Shown: positions 1 through 15,100 of the stretch, piece by piece | Layout of the letters: each line of letters begins with the position of its first letter | How positions within the stretch are numbered: the first letter of the stretch is position 1 | Assembly: GCA_002914805.1 (NCBI GenBank) | Contig: JXTB01000489.1 | Span: 180,822-244,821 of the forward strand | Length of the DNA stretch: 64,000 nucleotides | DNA from: Parasponia andersonii | Taxonomy: Eukaryota; Streptophyta; Magnoliopsida; Rosales; Cannabaceae | Direction: 5' to 3' | Notes under the pieces: generated by a model | Seen by the model: the letters and a program-made list of their open reading frames with translations, nothing else | Told to the model about the DNA's origin: nothing | Database searches by the model: none | Position numbers and translations under genes: made by a program

Positions 1-3000
1 AATTCCACTTCAACAGCATGGGCTTGCTGCTTTTGGATCTCAGTTGCTAATCTATCCTTTTCCTCCGTCATAATTAGAAGTTTGTCTTTTAGACACTGTC
101 AACAAAAAAGATAAATGACCAGTCAAATAAAATGCTCTAGGTTTTCTAGACTTGATCCAAAGTTATTCAATTGCTAATAGCTCTAACTAGATTTGTTCTG
201 CCCAAAACGTAAAAGGACGCCAGAGACAAAACCTGGAAATCATTTGAAAGATATGGTCTTGAATGCAGCTCTCTAATTTGATCTAATAAATCTTCTCTCT
301 CTTTTTTCAAATAACTTAGATCCTTTTGAAGAATACTCATTTCCTGGAAAGAACAATGATTATCCAAACCAAAAATTTTTAAGTTTGGATGAAAGGGTTG
401 AAACTCTAAAATATTGACTGCGCATATTAAGCATTAAATATTTACAAGCAAACCACAAAACTCACCTCTTGAGATTGTTTATTCTCAAAATCATCTTGAT
501 CTACATCATTTCTCTGTTGACTGATTCCCATAGACTTCTCCATGCTGCAGCTAAGTTGAAAAGAAGCGCAAAAGTTGGTTTTCCACAATTATAACTCTGA
601 TTAAAAGAACTACAGTTTCTAGCAAATCCCAGATTAAAACTAGTTGTAAATTATCTATAAACATTGTATGACCTGTAAAAGGTACTATAGCCTATATCTC
701 AACATAATTTGGTGGAAAAGAAAAGATCACATCTGCCTTTATCCCTTTATTGATGCATTTTATGAAGATCAAACCGGAATTCGAAAAAAAATGTTTACAT
801 CTTCTTGGATTTTTGTGTAGCCAGATTTCAGCGAAGCAATTTATTATAGGAAGCTGGTTTCTTTACGTTATCCTTAAAATTGATTTTCTACCTTGGTTGA
901 AACTGTTATTTTGTGTGGGATACAGGTTTGCCTTTGTTTTGCATGGTTTGAAAAGAAATAGTTGTTTTCTTCTTTTTCAGATTATGCGGGCCTTGCTTTA
1001 TTATGAGAAGAAATTCTGTACTTATGTATCCTTGTTCTGGTATTAATTTTGTCAGGAGGATCTATTAAACTCCTTTTCTAGTTTTTTTTTTCTCTGCTAA
1101 TAATTATCATAAAGTTGAGGACATAGCTAATGAAAGATAAAACAAACCTGCTGTTCTGCTTTTCCACATCTTCCTCGAAGCATGTCAACTTTTCCCCTAG
1201 CATCCTGCACTCTTGTCTGCTGGACTCCAATTCATTCCTCACCTTACGTGTTAAGATCATTAAGTTATAATCAGATTCAGCAGAAACCTTTTTCTATTTC
1301 ATTTTTCCCTGAATTATTGTACTTTTCTGTTTTCACTCTTTAATACAATTTCTGTTTCTTATCCCAAAACCAAAAATAAGGAAGGAAAAAGAAGAAGAAA
1401 AGGAAGAAAAAGAGCAGAAATCATTGCGCATGAGAAAGAGTGTGTGCAGACTTAAAACATTCTACACAGAGTTGGTGGAAGAAAAACACATAATAGAACT
1501 AGTTCATATTATATTCATAAAACCGTGTAGAGATAAACCTTTCAGAACAGGGAAAAAAAAAATTAGGGCCAGGGATGTAGGTTGGAGAAAGGATAGATGT
1601 CAGATATTAAGGATATGAGAGAAGAGAAACACATTTTAGGGCCAAAAGAGAAAAAGGACGTAGCTAGCCTTCATTTCCATTTGGTATCATTCGGCTCAGA
1701 TACATCCTCATATAATATAATATCACCATCTGAATCTGATCTTTCCTAACATAATTATTATCAAAATCAAATACAATAATGGAACTTCAAAAATATTGTT
1801 GGTGGAGAAATATGGATGCAAGTTTAAAATGACAGACACCAAATGAGAAAAAGACCATTATAATTTTTAGTCTCACACATCTCATCCAAATCTTTCAACA
1901 AATGATGGAAGTTATGCTCGAACAACAAACTGCAACAGCAAAACAGTTGTCCTGAACAAGAATAGCACAGGGGCAGTTGTCTGCAATTTTAGTGTCCAAT
2001 GGGCTTAATAAGACAGAGGTCTATAAACTTGACAAAGAACTAATACATTTCTGTAGGGTACTTGCAAGCAAACTCTTTAAAATCGGAAAATTAATTGAAA
2101 TACCAATCTCACCTCAGACAATTCTTTCGATAGTGACATAAACTGAGTGCTGTATAACCTTGTTTTTTCTTCTATGGCTTCAACAGATGCCTTCTCTTTG
2201 TTAGACCATACTGCCTTTTCCTCCTCCATTTCCAAAAGTGAATCTGAAAGTTGCTGCAAAACCAAAACCGGATGAGTAATTCCAAACAATAGAAGACACA
2301 TAGGCTCATATTTAAACTTATATATATATATATATATACAATTCAACCCAAAATTAGACTACCAATGCCAATTCTTCCTTTTCTTTGACCAACAAATTTA
2401 TGGAGCTCTCCATTTGTTGATGCTCAAATTGAGAATCTTCCAACTTTTGCCTCTGAATAGAGAAAGAATAGTAAGTGGATAAATCTTGAAATAGTGTACC
2501 AACCATTGACAGTTTCATTTAGTGGAAAGAGGTTCATTTAGTGGAAAGAGGAAAGATAAAAGGGAGAAAGTCTTACAAGGGCCGAAACCTCTTCCTGTAA
2601 CAAATTCAATTCCGAGCTGGAACTATTCAATTTTTCGGTTAGAGATTCTAATTCAGAAGCCAGATCTTCATTTATAGATAATGTCTCTTCCCTTTCCCTG
2701 CATACGGCTGACAATTCCTCTTCTAGAGAAGCAATCTTTGTTTCCATTTCAAACGCATATACTTCCATCTTTTTGTACTCCTCCTTAGAGCATATAAAGT
2801 AAACAACAATAAGTAGAAAATTTTGAGCATGAAGTGGGTCACAAGATCTATACAATCATCAAACTCCAAAGTTGATATTGATTTCTGAGCTTGAGCCAGG
2901 TAAATTAGTTTTGAATCATAAAAGATTGCTAGAAGATTCATCAAAAGAAGTTCAACATTGAAATTACATATTTGAAAATTATTATTATCTGGATACAATT

Positions 3001-6000
3001 TTGGAAAAAAAAAAAGGGGGGGGGGGGGGGTTGTTGTTTGGAGAAGACAGGGAACTAACGTTCAAGGATACAAAACATTGAAGATCACTTTAGCTACCTG
3101 CAGTGTCTGATCAAAAGACACAGTTAAACCTTTTGACCTTTTCGGATCACCCATCTTTGAAATCTTATCTACAACTGAATCACGCCTTTTTCCGGCAAGT
3201 GACTCACGTCTGTTAATATCACGTTCAAGAAAAGAGTTCTGACCCTGCAAACGTTTTATTTCTCGTTCTGCAAATGCTTTCTCACCCTAACAAAGTGCAG
3301 ATAATTAGTTAAAGACTATTAGTGGAATTAAATAAGGTTACAGTCCACGTGCACAATACCTCAAGCTTGGTTTTCTCCTGCATTACATTCTTAAGTTTGA
3401 ACTCTGTATCTTTCAGCTTTACTTTTGCTTTCTCAAGTTCTTTCCTCAAGGTTTCCTTTTCCTTGGCCAAGGAACAAGATGAAACACTTGATATTTCCTT
3501 TTCAAGGACTTGAATGTGAGAAAGATATTCTGCCTTTTCTAACTCTTGCTGTTCCAAAAGTGTCTGAAACAAAGAGAAGAGCACGATTGTTATTACATTG
3601 CAGATAGACAAATAAATTTTCACGCACATATATAATATGTTTGTCAGTTGATCGGTTTTGTGTGTGAACCCGTTAGTTGTAGGCTGTTTCTAGAATCCTA
3701 TTGTAATCATATTTTTAGGAATTAGGTTTATTTTGTTACCTAAAATAAAGGATATCAATTTCATTCAATTGATTCTCTATCTTCTTTTTTTTTTTATTTT
3801 ACCGATTTAGCTGCTGATTTCCAGCAGAGTAGTTTTCTACTTTTGGTTATTTAAGTCTGTAATATTGGTTGAAAATAATAAGATGAATCTGAGATTTTTT
3901 TTTTTTCTTCCAACTTACGCTTCGTGATATCAGAGCTTTAGGGCTTAATCATGAATTTCAAAACTGCCTTAGTTGGGGAGACTACAGTCCCCACAGAAGC
4001 CACCAGTGGAGTGACGATATCGGAAGGTACTGCTATACCAATTCCAACAATTTCTCCCTCCAATAACTCTCTTCAGATTACTATTCATAAATTGAATGGA
4101 AAAAATTATCTTAAGTGGTCTCAATCGGTACATTTGGTGATCAACGACAAAGGAAGCTCGGGTATTTGAATGGTGAAGTAAAACCACCAGAGACCAACAA
4201 CGCAAAAAACAAACAATGGCGATCGGAGAACTCCATGGTCACTGCTTGGCTAATAAAATTCCATGGAACCAGCTTTGGGAAAACTTTTTATGTTCCTGCC
4301 GATGACACGTGATGTTTAGGAAACAATTAGACAAACTTATTCAGATCTGGAAAATCACTCTCAATTATATGAACTAAATATGCAGATGTGGCAGATGCAA
4401 TAAGGTGATCGAGATGTCATTACGTATTATAACGAAATGATGATGCTTTGGCAGGAATTGGACATGTTTGAAGAGGAAGAGTGGAAGAGCGTAAATGACA
4501 GCATTAGGTACAAGAAGAAGGTGGAGAGAAGTAGGGTGTTTATTTTTCTGGTTGGTCTGAATAAGTACCTTGATGAGGTCCGAGGAAGAATACTAGGGCA
4601 AAAACCTTTACCATCTAACAGCGAAGCCTTCTCTGAGGTGCACTTAAAAAAATCAGAAGAACCAAAAGCAGATATGGATGGGTCTGCTCTTATTGCTCGT
4701 GACTTTGATCAAGAAGGTGATAAACGTGGAGGTAAACAAAGGCCTTGGTGTGATCATTGTAGAAAGCCTTGGCATACACTAGAGACTTATTGGAAACTTC
4801 ATGGAAAACCAACAATCTGGAAGAAAAACCAAGTAGTGACACATGGCCAGGAGGAGATTCTCGTGCATTCTAGGTTAGCAACACAAGTTCAAAGCAGCAG
4901 TCATCCTCAAATCAACTTCTTTTCACTAAGGAACATATAAAGCACCTGTACAAAATGCTTCAATCCCAAACTATAGGAAATAGTAGTCCGTCGTGTGCTA
5001 TAGCAGAGTCAGGTAACTTCTTCACTGCAGCCATTGCTTATACCAATGATAATAGCTCCTGGATATTAGATTCAGGGGCTACAGATCATACGACTGGATC
5101 TTCGCAATTTTTTTCACATGAACCATGTGCAGGAAATAAAAAAGTAAATATAGTAGATGGTTCCTTTGCAACTGTTGTTGGAAAAGGCACAATTCCCATT
5201 TCCTCTTTTCTAACTCTTAAAGATGTTCTTCACATTCCTCATTTGTCATATAATCTTTTGTTTCTTAGTAATTTAACTCGAGATCATAACTATAGAGTTA
5301 ATTTTTTGTCTTCTTTTTGTGAGATTCAGGATTTAACCTTGGGAAAGATGATTGGGCAGTGCTAGATAGGAAGGTGGCCTCTATCTTTTGAATAATGGAT
5401 CAATCTTTGGAAGGCAAGATTGGCAAACTTGTTTCAATTTTATTTCTGTTTCTAGTGACAATGAGATTATGTTATGGCATTATCGTTTAGGACATGCGAA
5501 TTTTTAATATTTAAAGCATCTTTTACCGAAGTTATTTATGAATAAAAATCCTTCTTCCTTTCGGTGTGAATTTTGTGAACTTGCTAAACATCGTCGTGCT
5601 ATGTTTCCTTCTCAACCATACAAAAAATCTAAACCATTCACGATGATTCATAGTGATGTATAGAGTCCTTCAAGAGTGGCAACCCTTTCTAGAAAATGTT
5701 GGTTCATCACATTTATTGATGATCGTATTAGGGTCACTTGAGTATTTCTCCTAAAGAATAAATCTGATGCTGAAATTATATTTAAAAATTTTTATGCAAT
5801 GATTCAAACTCAATTTCAGACTCAGATTAAAATTTTTTAAAGTGATAATGAGAAAGAATATTTTAACACTATGCTAGGGAATTTTTTTGCTAAAAAAAGA
5901 ATTGTACATCAAAGTTCTTGTAATAATACACCTCAGCAAAATAAGTTAGCTGAAAGAAAAAACAAACATCTCCTTGAAGTTGCTAGGGCTCTAAGTTTTA

Positions 6001-9000
6001 CAACTAAGGTTCCCAAGTATCTTTGGGGAGAAGCAGTTTTAACAGCTACCTACTTAATCAATCGTATGCCTACGAGGGTTTTAAAATTTAAACACCAATG
6101 AAAGCTTTCAATGAGTGTTTTCCTAGCAAACCAATGAAAGCTTTCAATGAGTGTTTTCCTAGCTCTAGGCTACCAACATCTATTCCCTTGAAAGTGTTTG
6201 GTAGTATTGCCTTTGTTCATAATCATAACCCCAAACGTACCAAACTTGATCCTAAGGTACACAAATGTATTTTTGTAGGGTATTCTACAAACCAAAGAGG
6301 CTATAAATGTTTTGACCCAATTCTACGAAAAATGTTTGTATCAATGGATGTCACATTTTTTGAGGGGCAATCATACTATCACAACTCTCATCTTCAGGGG
6401 GAGAGCAGTAGTGAAGATGTGTTTTTAGATGGTTTTGATTTGAGTATTGAGTTCACTAATGATGATAGTTTGCAGACACAAGTATTTAACGAAAGTAAAG
6501 AAGAAAATGCAAATAAGTTAAATTTTGAAAATAATGAACAACCTTCGCTACTGCCATTTCAAAATCAAAATACTGATCAAAATACTGAAACTGAAATAAA
6601 TGAGAAACGATATAAAGGTCTTGTGTATTCAAAGGAGTATCAAGCTCAAAAAAAGAAGGGTACTATCTTGAAGCATTCCCAAGAATCTGATCTGAGGTTA
6701 GATCAAGATGACAAAAATGATTTATCAAAGATTCCTGATGATAATCCTTCAGGTAATTCTGAGTCTTCAAATCAACTTGATCTTCCCATTGCCCTTAGAA
6801 AAGGTGTTAGGGCTTGTAATATCCTTTGTCTAATTTTGTTTCTAATAAAAGTGTATCACCTTCTTATTATACTTTTATTTCACAAGTGTCTAGTGTTATC
6901 ATTCCCAATAATGTACAGGAAGCTCTAAAAGTCCCTGAATGGAAGGAAGCTTTATCTGAGGAGATAAGAGCTCTGGAAAAAAATGCTACTTGGAAGAAAG
7001 TGGAACGGCCACATGGAAAGACAATTGTTGGCTGTAAATGGGTATTCACTGTAAAGTACAACTTAGATGGATCCTTGGAGAGATACAAGGCTTGGTTAGT
7101 GGCTAAAGGTTTTACTCAAACTTATGGAGTGGATTACTTTGAAACTTTTTCTCCCGTCGCAAAGCTAAACACCATCTGAGTAATCTTATCTGTAGCAGCC
7201 AATCTTGATTGGCCATTAAAACAGTTAAATATGAAGAATACTTTCCTGAATAGAGACTTGGAGGAGGAGGTTTATATGGCTCCACCACTTGGGTTCACTG
7301 AGAAGTTTAGATCTAAGGTGTGCAAATTAAAAAAATCACTATATGGCCTTAAACAGTCACCTTGAGCTTGGTTTGAGAGATTCACAAATTTGTCAAGAGC
7401 CAAGGACGATCTGATCATACTCTACCAAGGGGAAAATCTCAATCTTGATTGTCTATGTAGATGATATAATTTTGACAGGAGATGATGTTGAAGAAATTAA
7501 TAGACTGAAGAATGGTTTAGCAAAGGAGTTTGAGATTAAAGATTTGGGACAATTACGATACTTTCTTGGTATGGAAGTTGCAAGATCAAAGAAAGGTATT
7601 GTAATATCACAACGGAAGTACGTCTTAGACCTCTTGAAAGAAACAAGTTTGAGTAGATGCAAACCATCTGACACTCCAATCAAAGTCAATACCAAACTAG
7701 GAGAAGTAAAAGATGGAGTTCTAGTTGATACAGGTAGATATCGAAGGCTAGTTGGGAGATCGATTTATTTATCTCACACTAAACCTGATATTGCTTTTGC
7801 TGTAAGCATAATTAGTCAGTTTATGCACTCTCCGTATGAGGAACATCTAGAAGTTGTGTATCGAATCCTGAGATATCTGAAAGGCACACTAGGAAAAGGA
7901 CTTCTTTTTAAGAAAAATGAGAAGAGAGGAATTGAAGTGTATACAGATACAGACTGGGCAAGTTCAATCATTGATAGAAGATCTACATCAAGCTATTATA
8001 CATACTTATGGGGCAATTTAGTCACATGGAGAAGTAAAAAACAAAATGTAGTTTCCAGAAGTAGCGTTGAAGCTGAGTTTAGATCAATGGCTCAAGGAAT
8101 TTGTGAAATACTTTGGCTGAAAAGAGTATAAGAGGAACTCAAGAAACCAATCATCCTTCCTATGAAACTGTATTGTGACAACAAGGCCGCCATAAGTATT
8201 GCCCACAATTCAGTTCTTCATAACAGGACGAAATACATTAAGATTGATAGACACTTCATTAAAGAAAAAATTGAAGAAGGGGTAATTTGTACTCCATTTG
8301 TTCCTACTACACAAAAATTAGCAGATATTCTAACCAAGGGCCTATTAAGACAACCGTTTGAATTTCAAGTTAGCAAGTTGGGCATGATTGATATCTTCAC
8401 ACTAATTTGAGGGGGAGTATTGATTGATTTTGAGTGTGAACCCGTTAGTTGTAGGCTATTTCTAGAATCCTATTGTAATCAGATTTTTAGGAATTAGTTT
8501 TATTTTGTGAACTAAAATAAAAGGATATCAATTTCATTCAATTGATTCCCTATCTTCTTTGTTTTATTTACTGATTCAGCTGCTAATTTCCAACAGAATA
8601 GTTTTCTACTTTTGTTATTTAAGTCTGTAATATTGGTTGAAAATAATGAGATGAATCTGAGAGTTTTTTTTTTTTCCCCCTCTTCCAACTTACGCTTCAT
8701 TGTCTATAAGAAATATTACATGTGTAACTTACTCTTAAAGACTGCTCTGAATTCTGAGTGTCTATTTTAAAGTCTTCAATTTGGTTCTGGAGATCAATGC
8801 ATTGACCATACAAAAGACCCTACAGCCAAAAAAATTAACATTCTTTTGAATATGGCAATATAGTGATCTTAAATATTATTTTCCTCATTGATCACATTGT
8901 AAATCATCTCACCTTCTCATTCTCCAGTTTAGAAACTTTCTGCATCAAGCAAGAGTTTAACTTCTCGTGGTTACTTATGATTGACTTCTCCTGAATGGAA

Positions 9001-9110
9001 CTCTGGCGCACGATATTTTTGAAATCCTGTGCAGCGATAAATAGCATTTAACCTTGGGCAATTAGGAGATGAAGATGTGAACTTCAGAAATTTATAAAAT
9101 TAAAACTAAA

Positions 9111-9149
<39 letters not shown>

Positions 9150-12100
9150 AACAGCAGCTCTAAGAAAAAATTAAAAAAAAAAAAAAAAAAGATAACGATA
9201 TGAGTTAAGACTACTCACAAGGAACGATTCAATTATGGCAGAATAAGTCGTAGAGACCTCATCCAGAAGTGAAGAGATACTGTTAGTAACTATTTTTGAG
9301 TCCCGAACTTCCGAAATTACATCGTGGACTTCAGTTAAAAGCTTGTTCACAAAGGCAGAATTTCCCTCCTAGAAGAAGCTGTCATATGTTAGCTGGAACG
9401 GCTTATAAAGTAAACAATTATACCTCACCAAAACTTGGAAAATTTACTGAGAAAATGTAAGGAAACCGGGTAGTAATCATTACAGAAACAAAAGGAGGTA
9501 GCTAAATAATCTATATCTTACAGATCCACAGGAAGTAAGCTGTTCATGAGCCACCCTAGCCTCCTCACGCGCAGTCGAAAGCTTTTCATAGAGCTAAAAC
9601 ATATAATAAATATATGCAAAAAACACACATAAATAAGGCAAGAAGAAATCTAAACCATAGACAGTGAAGTAAGGACGATACTTTTGTGAATCTCTCAGAC
9701 AAGAATCTGAGTGTGCAGAATATGATCACACGGTAAAATCTCAAACTAACTGGGATTGAGACATAAACACTAGAAGAAAAATTAAACTTACCCAGATGAA
9801 AAATAAAATAGAATTCGAGCCACACAAGACAACATCTACATTTTTCTCAAATTCAGAGGGAGAACTTTGCAGAAAATTTTCCTTGAACAAGAGAAAAAAG
9901 TTTAAGCTCCTGGCATATATATCACATCAGCTCAAAACTGACACCCACATCATTTCATACGAAATCAAAGCCTTTTAAATTGAATTTACTTCAGTAGATC
10001 CAAAGAACCTACATTGAAAGTTGATAGCTAGAGAATTTGAAATTTAATTCAGGCAATAAAACAGGATGCAATTAAAATTCGGCATAGTACCCAAAAAAAA
10101 AATCAACAATGGAAAAGACAACAGGAAAGATATAAGTGAACATAGAAAATTACACAATATCACCATAAGTATTCTGACTGGTGATGTGCTGAAATGTTTT
10201 CTATTTATTACTTAAGAAAGAGATTAGTTTCCGGAAGTGAGAAATTGAAATTTAGTTCATAAAACTTTGAACTTTGTCCTAGCTGCAAATAAGCAACAGA
10301 TCCAGTCCACCGTCTAATATCTTTACTATCTTTGTCCTTGGCACTGGCATTTGCAACAAGGGATGCATACATTTCATTCTGAATGCTAGCTCCTGGTAGA
10401 GGGCTTATATAATGCAACTCAAATCATGATTACCTCATCAAACTTCTCTCGGGCACAATTGTTCTGCTCTGTTGCCAGCTCAACAATACTAGCCAGATTT
10501 TGCTTGCTTGAAATCTTCTCCATTTCCAATAACTTAATCTGCAAGATGGAAGAACACATTGACAGCAATTACTTAAAAGTAAAAGACAAGTTTCGAAACA
10601 TTATTAGCTACATATTGGTCACATAGATCCCAAAAACGAAAAAGCAAACTACAGAGAAGAAGAATTAAGAAAGCAAACAAGAGGGAGGGAGAGGTGGTAA
10701 TAGGAAAAAGAGGGAGGATAACCTGCTCTTGAAGTCTCTTAATCACAAGAATAAACTCTGACTCCTTGGGATCCAAAATCTTATCCCCATTAATTGTGCC
10801 ACCATTAACATAATTTGCTGAGCAATCATTGTTATAACCATCGGATACTACATCAACCTCAGCAAGCTTTCTTGTCAAGCAATCAATTTGAATCTCACTC
10901 ACAGTTCTCTGCGTGCAAAATATATAAATAAGCAGAAGAACTATGGTTTTTCAATTTCATCATGAAATGAGAACAAGAAGAAATAACAACCTGACTTTCA
11001 AATCTTACAAGCAGATCTTCATATTCTGCTTGGATATCTGCAAATTCGTTGTCCTGCCAGAAGTGAGATACATAGATATAAGGTTGTGAAAAAGTAAAGG
11101 ACAATGTTACAAACCCATACACACACACACAAAAGGAAAGGGCAAAGTTACAAACCATGGGTAGGCCTTTCTTTTTGGGTGGCACTTTTCTTCTGTTTGT
11201 TATATGCAATAAAACACATGGATCAGGAAGTTTATAGTCCTCAGCTGCATTACTTATAAAATCTTCATCCTGTTTGCAGGATTCATCCTCAGGAATGCTA
11301 TTCAGAAGGTCTTCAAAAGGAAGAAGAGGTCCAGTATCACGCTTTGTTCTCATGGGTTTTATAGCAGAAGCCTTTGATTGCATGGTAGAATATACCTGAA
11401 ACGCATGAAAACAGTTTTACAGTACCACACCTGGAGACTCTTTATTCCTAGGTTCTATTCCCTTCCCAGTTTTTTCTTTTCCCTTGTTTCTACTGTTTAA
11501 GAGAGTATCTTTTTCTCTTTGTTTATGCACTTCAGAAGTTTTCATTATTTCTTCTTTCATTTCACATTTGTCATCAGACAAATAAAGTAAAGGAATCCAA
11601 ATGACAATAACTAGTGCCAATCAGTTATCAGAAACTAAAACTTCAAAACAAATGTACTGGCTAGAGTTGCAAATTATAAATGCATTATGTCAGTCTTCTT
11701 TCTGAAGTAGCCAGATCTAGGCATGATAAAACACAAAAGATAAACTTTGAATTTTCATACTGGTATGATTTAACATAATTAATAAGTTTCTAGAATATTG
11801 AGGATATCACCTAACTCAGATCATGAAAGATCTACTGTGGTTATCCTCTGATTACTTCACTTAAATAGACACAAAAACACAACATATGACGTAAATTTTG
11901 CACTTTAGGTTAGATACATGCTATTTCCCAATAACCAGCTGTATTTGGGGCACAATGCTTGTAGCCTAGCATCAACTTTTTTACTAGGTGCGTTCATTTA
12001 GCGATATGCTTTTGCTATCATGCTTTTATTGAACCAGTTACTCTCAAGTTCTTGTTCCTTTGGCTGCCAGTGGCTGTATCTAAATTTACACAGATGTGTT

Positions 12101-15100
12101 TCTTATTTAAATTACATGTACAGGTATAAAGAGTTTGATACATTACACAACTGCATATCCAAGTATTGTTTTGAATGAAAATGCCAAAACAAAGTCTAAA
12201 AATTAAGGTCCCAGTAGTTGACTGTCAACAAGTCACGGAAAGGAATAACTAATCTACTTGTTCCCTCCCCTACAGGTGTTAAATCAACAATTAAGTAAAT
12301 ATTGTTCCACAGTTCCACATTTTCACTAGCACAAAACATATCGACCCTTTTCCAATAAGCCTAAGCTACTTGGGTTCATGATCAGGCTCTCAGATGATTG
12401 TTAACTTTAATGTTAACAGAATCAACAACAAGTAAGTACATATATAAATACATAAATACACACAAGCAGAAGCAAAATAATAATAATAGTAGTTATGATA
12501 ATGATAATAGTAAAATAGTATAACAATAAAAGATACTTAAAGGAGAAATTAAATGGTGAGATCATCAACTCAGACGAGCTCAAGCCAGCAAAAAAAATTT
12601 CGATAATCCAAAGCTTCTTTCTAGTATATAAAATCAGATATACTCAATATCAACTATGTAATTTGCGAAGATATAGCTTGATAACTAAACTTCTTCAGTG
12701 ACAAGCAATGCTCCAGAGGATAAAATTTGCATTGCATCGTTTACAAACACGCAGGATTACTGGAATAATAGACATATAGACATATTTTAACGATGTCTTT
12801 ATAAAAGAATTGGTATCTGCAGTGATACAGATGACCAACAACATAAAACATTGATACATAATTGAAGCAAAAAAGAAAGTATTACCTCTTCAAGAGTCTC
12901 CCGTGAGAGATTGCTTGCACACCATGTATCTCGCCTCTTCTCCTGAGGCAGCAAACATAAATTTTTAACAGAAACCGCAAAGAGGGAGAAAACACCATGT
13001 ATAGAATAATATCACCATGAAAGCAGCAACCATAAGAAAAATAAACAATAACAAAAAACAAAAAGGACTTGAAATAAATTTGTCAAAGAAGAGTCAACAA
13101 GATTTTTCCACCGTAATGTTTGGAAGTCCCTTGGAAATAATAACTAAAATGCTGTAACTTAAAGAGTAGCTAGTTGAAAAAAAAATAGAAGCATGGAGAC
13201 AATCTTCCATCTTATTTCTGCAAGAATCTAATCCAATGCTAGATTTGTTTTGCATCTTAAAAATGTTGGCTAGGTAGCAAAACATTTTAATTGTAGTTAG
13301 ATGCAACACTGCTAACTAAGTCTAAAATCTGAAGCCAAAAAATAATTAGTACATAATAAATATTACCGTTTTATAATCTTCAGTACTTCAATTTATAGAT
13401 AATCTTTAAGCTAATGGTGTTTCAACGGAATTTTAAAAAAGATATGAAACTAACTGTCATGACACAAACCTTTTTAATACGATCTCGATTTTCATCCCTA
13501 TTTGAACACAAAACCATTGAGCTCAAATTCTCAATTTTCTTGGCTTGCTCTTGCACAGTCTTCTCATATTCAGCTTGTGCTTTTCTTTCCTCTTCCAACT
13601 CCAATGCTATGCGTTCCCTCTCCAGCTCGGTCTACAGAGCAAGTATAGCAAGTTCAAGAATATGCTCCATTCTTTATAATAGAGTAAGTGATGAAGTAAC
13701 GGTTCAAACCTGTAATAATGTATTCCGCAGATTGAGGATCTCCTCTTCCCAATGTTCTGAATGAGAACCCTGAAAAGCAGATAAAAGTTAAAAGAACACA
13801 CTTCGGATGCATAATCGTAGAGATTATTTATTTATAATACACCCCTACACCTGATATAAATAGTACACCAAATCACCAACCTGCAATTTGGCTCGAAGCT
13901 CCTCAATTTCCTTCTTTTGACGCTTTAACAAAGCAGCATCTGTTAAAATCTACCATAAACAAATGAAATTGGTTAAAGTTAATGTAACAAAACACAGGCA
14001 ACAAAAAAGGACTGACATAAATGGCAATAATTTTAACATCTTCGGAGGAATATTGAATTTACGAAAGAGTAAACAAAAAAAAAAAAGAAAAGAAAAATAA
14101 TAGATACAAGCGACAGTGTGAAGTGAAACCTCATTGACGTGAGCACAGTTCTTGACACGTAAAGCTCTGCTTGCAAATTGAAGACTGCTTTTAGTCTCAT
14201 CTGCATGAATCTATCATGAAAGCAAAATTGCTAATAAAAAGAAGGGAAAAGGATAATTTAAAGAAATAAAATTGGAACACTGATTTTAACCAAATTAGGG
14301 ACAAAATAAGAAGACATCCATGGTAAGTGCTTATCAAAACACTTTTGGTGCCTACAATGACAACACAAGTTGATGTTGCTCTATAAGTCTTAAGGATTAT
14401 GTCAAGAATTTGAACTCTAGTTCGTCTGCTCAAAATCTTTATGAAGTACAAATATCAACCAATCTACAAATATATTTCTATATTTCCATTTCGATCTAAA
14501 CAATTACTATTGAAGCAAAATAATAAATAATAAAAGTAAAATGAAATGGAAAACTCACTAACAAAATGAACATCGATCAAAAATAAATAAAGCCTTCAAT
14601 TGGAACATTGCAATAATAGTTTACAGAAATACCTGTGCAAGTGTGATATTGCATATTATAGCTGTGTTTGCATTTCCACCTAGAGCAGGTTGTAAAATTC
14701 GCGTTAGTTTGCTATCTCTATATGGAACATGTCCCCTGCATAAAATATCAACAACTGTCAGATTCATCTCAAAATATTTGCAGCAATATTATGTTTTCTA
14801 ACACCAATATTATGTCTTTTAACGAGTGCAGAACCTACCCTTGACTCTCTGCACCTTCACTTAATTTCTTAATTACTGTTCCCAATGTCATTAAGCTTTT
14901 ATTTATGTGGGAACCCTCTTTGAGCCTAACACCTTCTGCACCAGTTTTTGCAGCACGTTCAGAACCAGCAAGGTCAACTAAATTCTAGAAACAAGAAAGG
15001 ACATTCAACATAAACATCAAATACTGAAAAAATAGCAAAAAGGAAAAGGAAAAGAGACATTAAATTTAAATAATGGAAGAAGGAAAAAACAAGAAGATTC

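Larger units (their letters stand above)
3646..8699 (+). mobile_element. Ty1/copia LTR retrotransposon, decayed, in kinesin intron 22
   Basis: A 5,054-bp element with two 279-bp LTRs (3646-3924 and 8421-8699), flanked by the 5-bp direct duplication TTGTC (3641-3645 and 8700-8704). A tRNA-iMet-like primer site, TGATATCAGAGC, follows the 5' LTR at 3925, and a polypurine tract (about 8410-8417) precedes the 3' LTR. Gene order is gag, protease, integrase, reverse transcriptase, RNase H, which defines Ty1/copia. Many stops and frameshifts make it non-functional. It lies antisense to the kinesin gene, 33 bp inside the intron from the splice donor. The LTRs differ at roughly 6% of positions by eye, so the insertion is not recent. 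Confidence 0.95.

Noticed and set aside
750..1046. 98-codon plus-strand ORF
   Set aside because: It lies in kinesin intron 28, opposite strand, with T-rich low-complexity composition and no domain.
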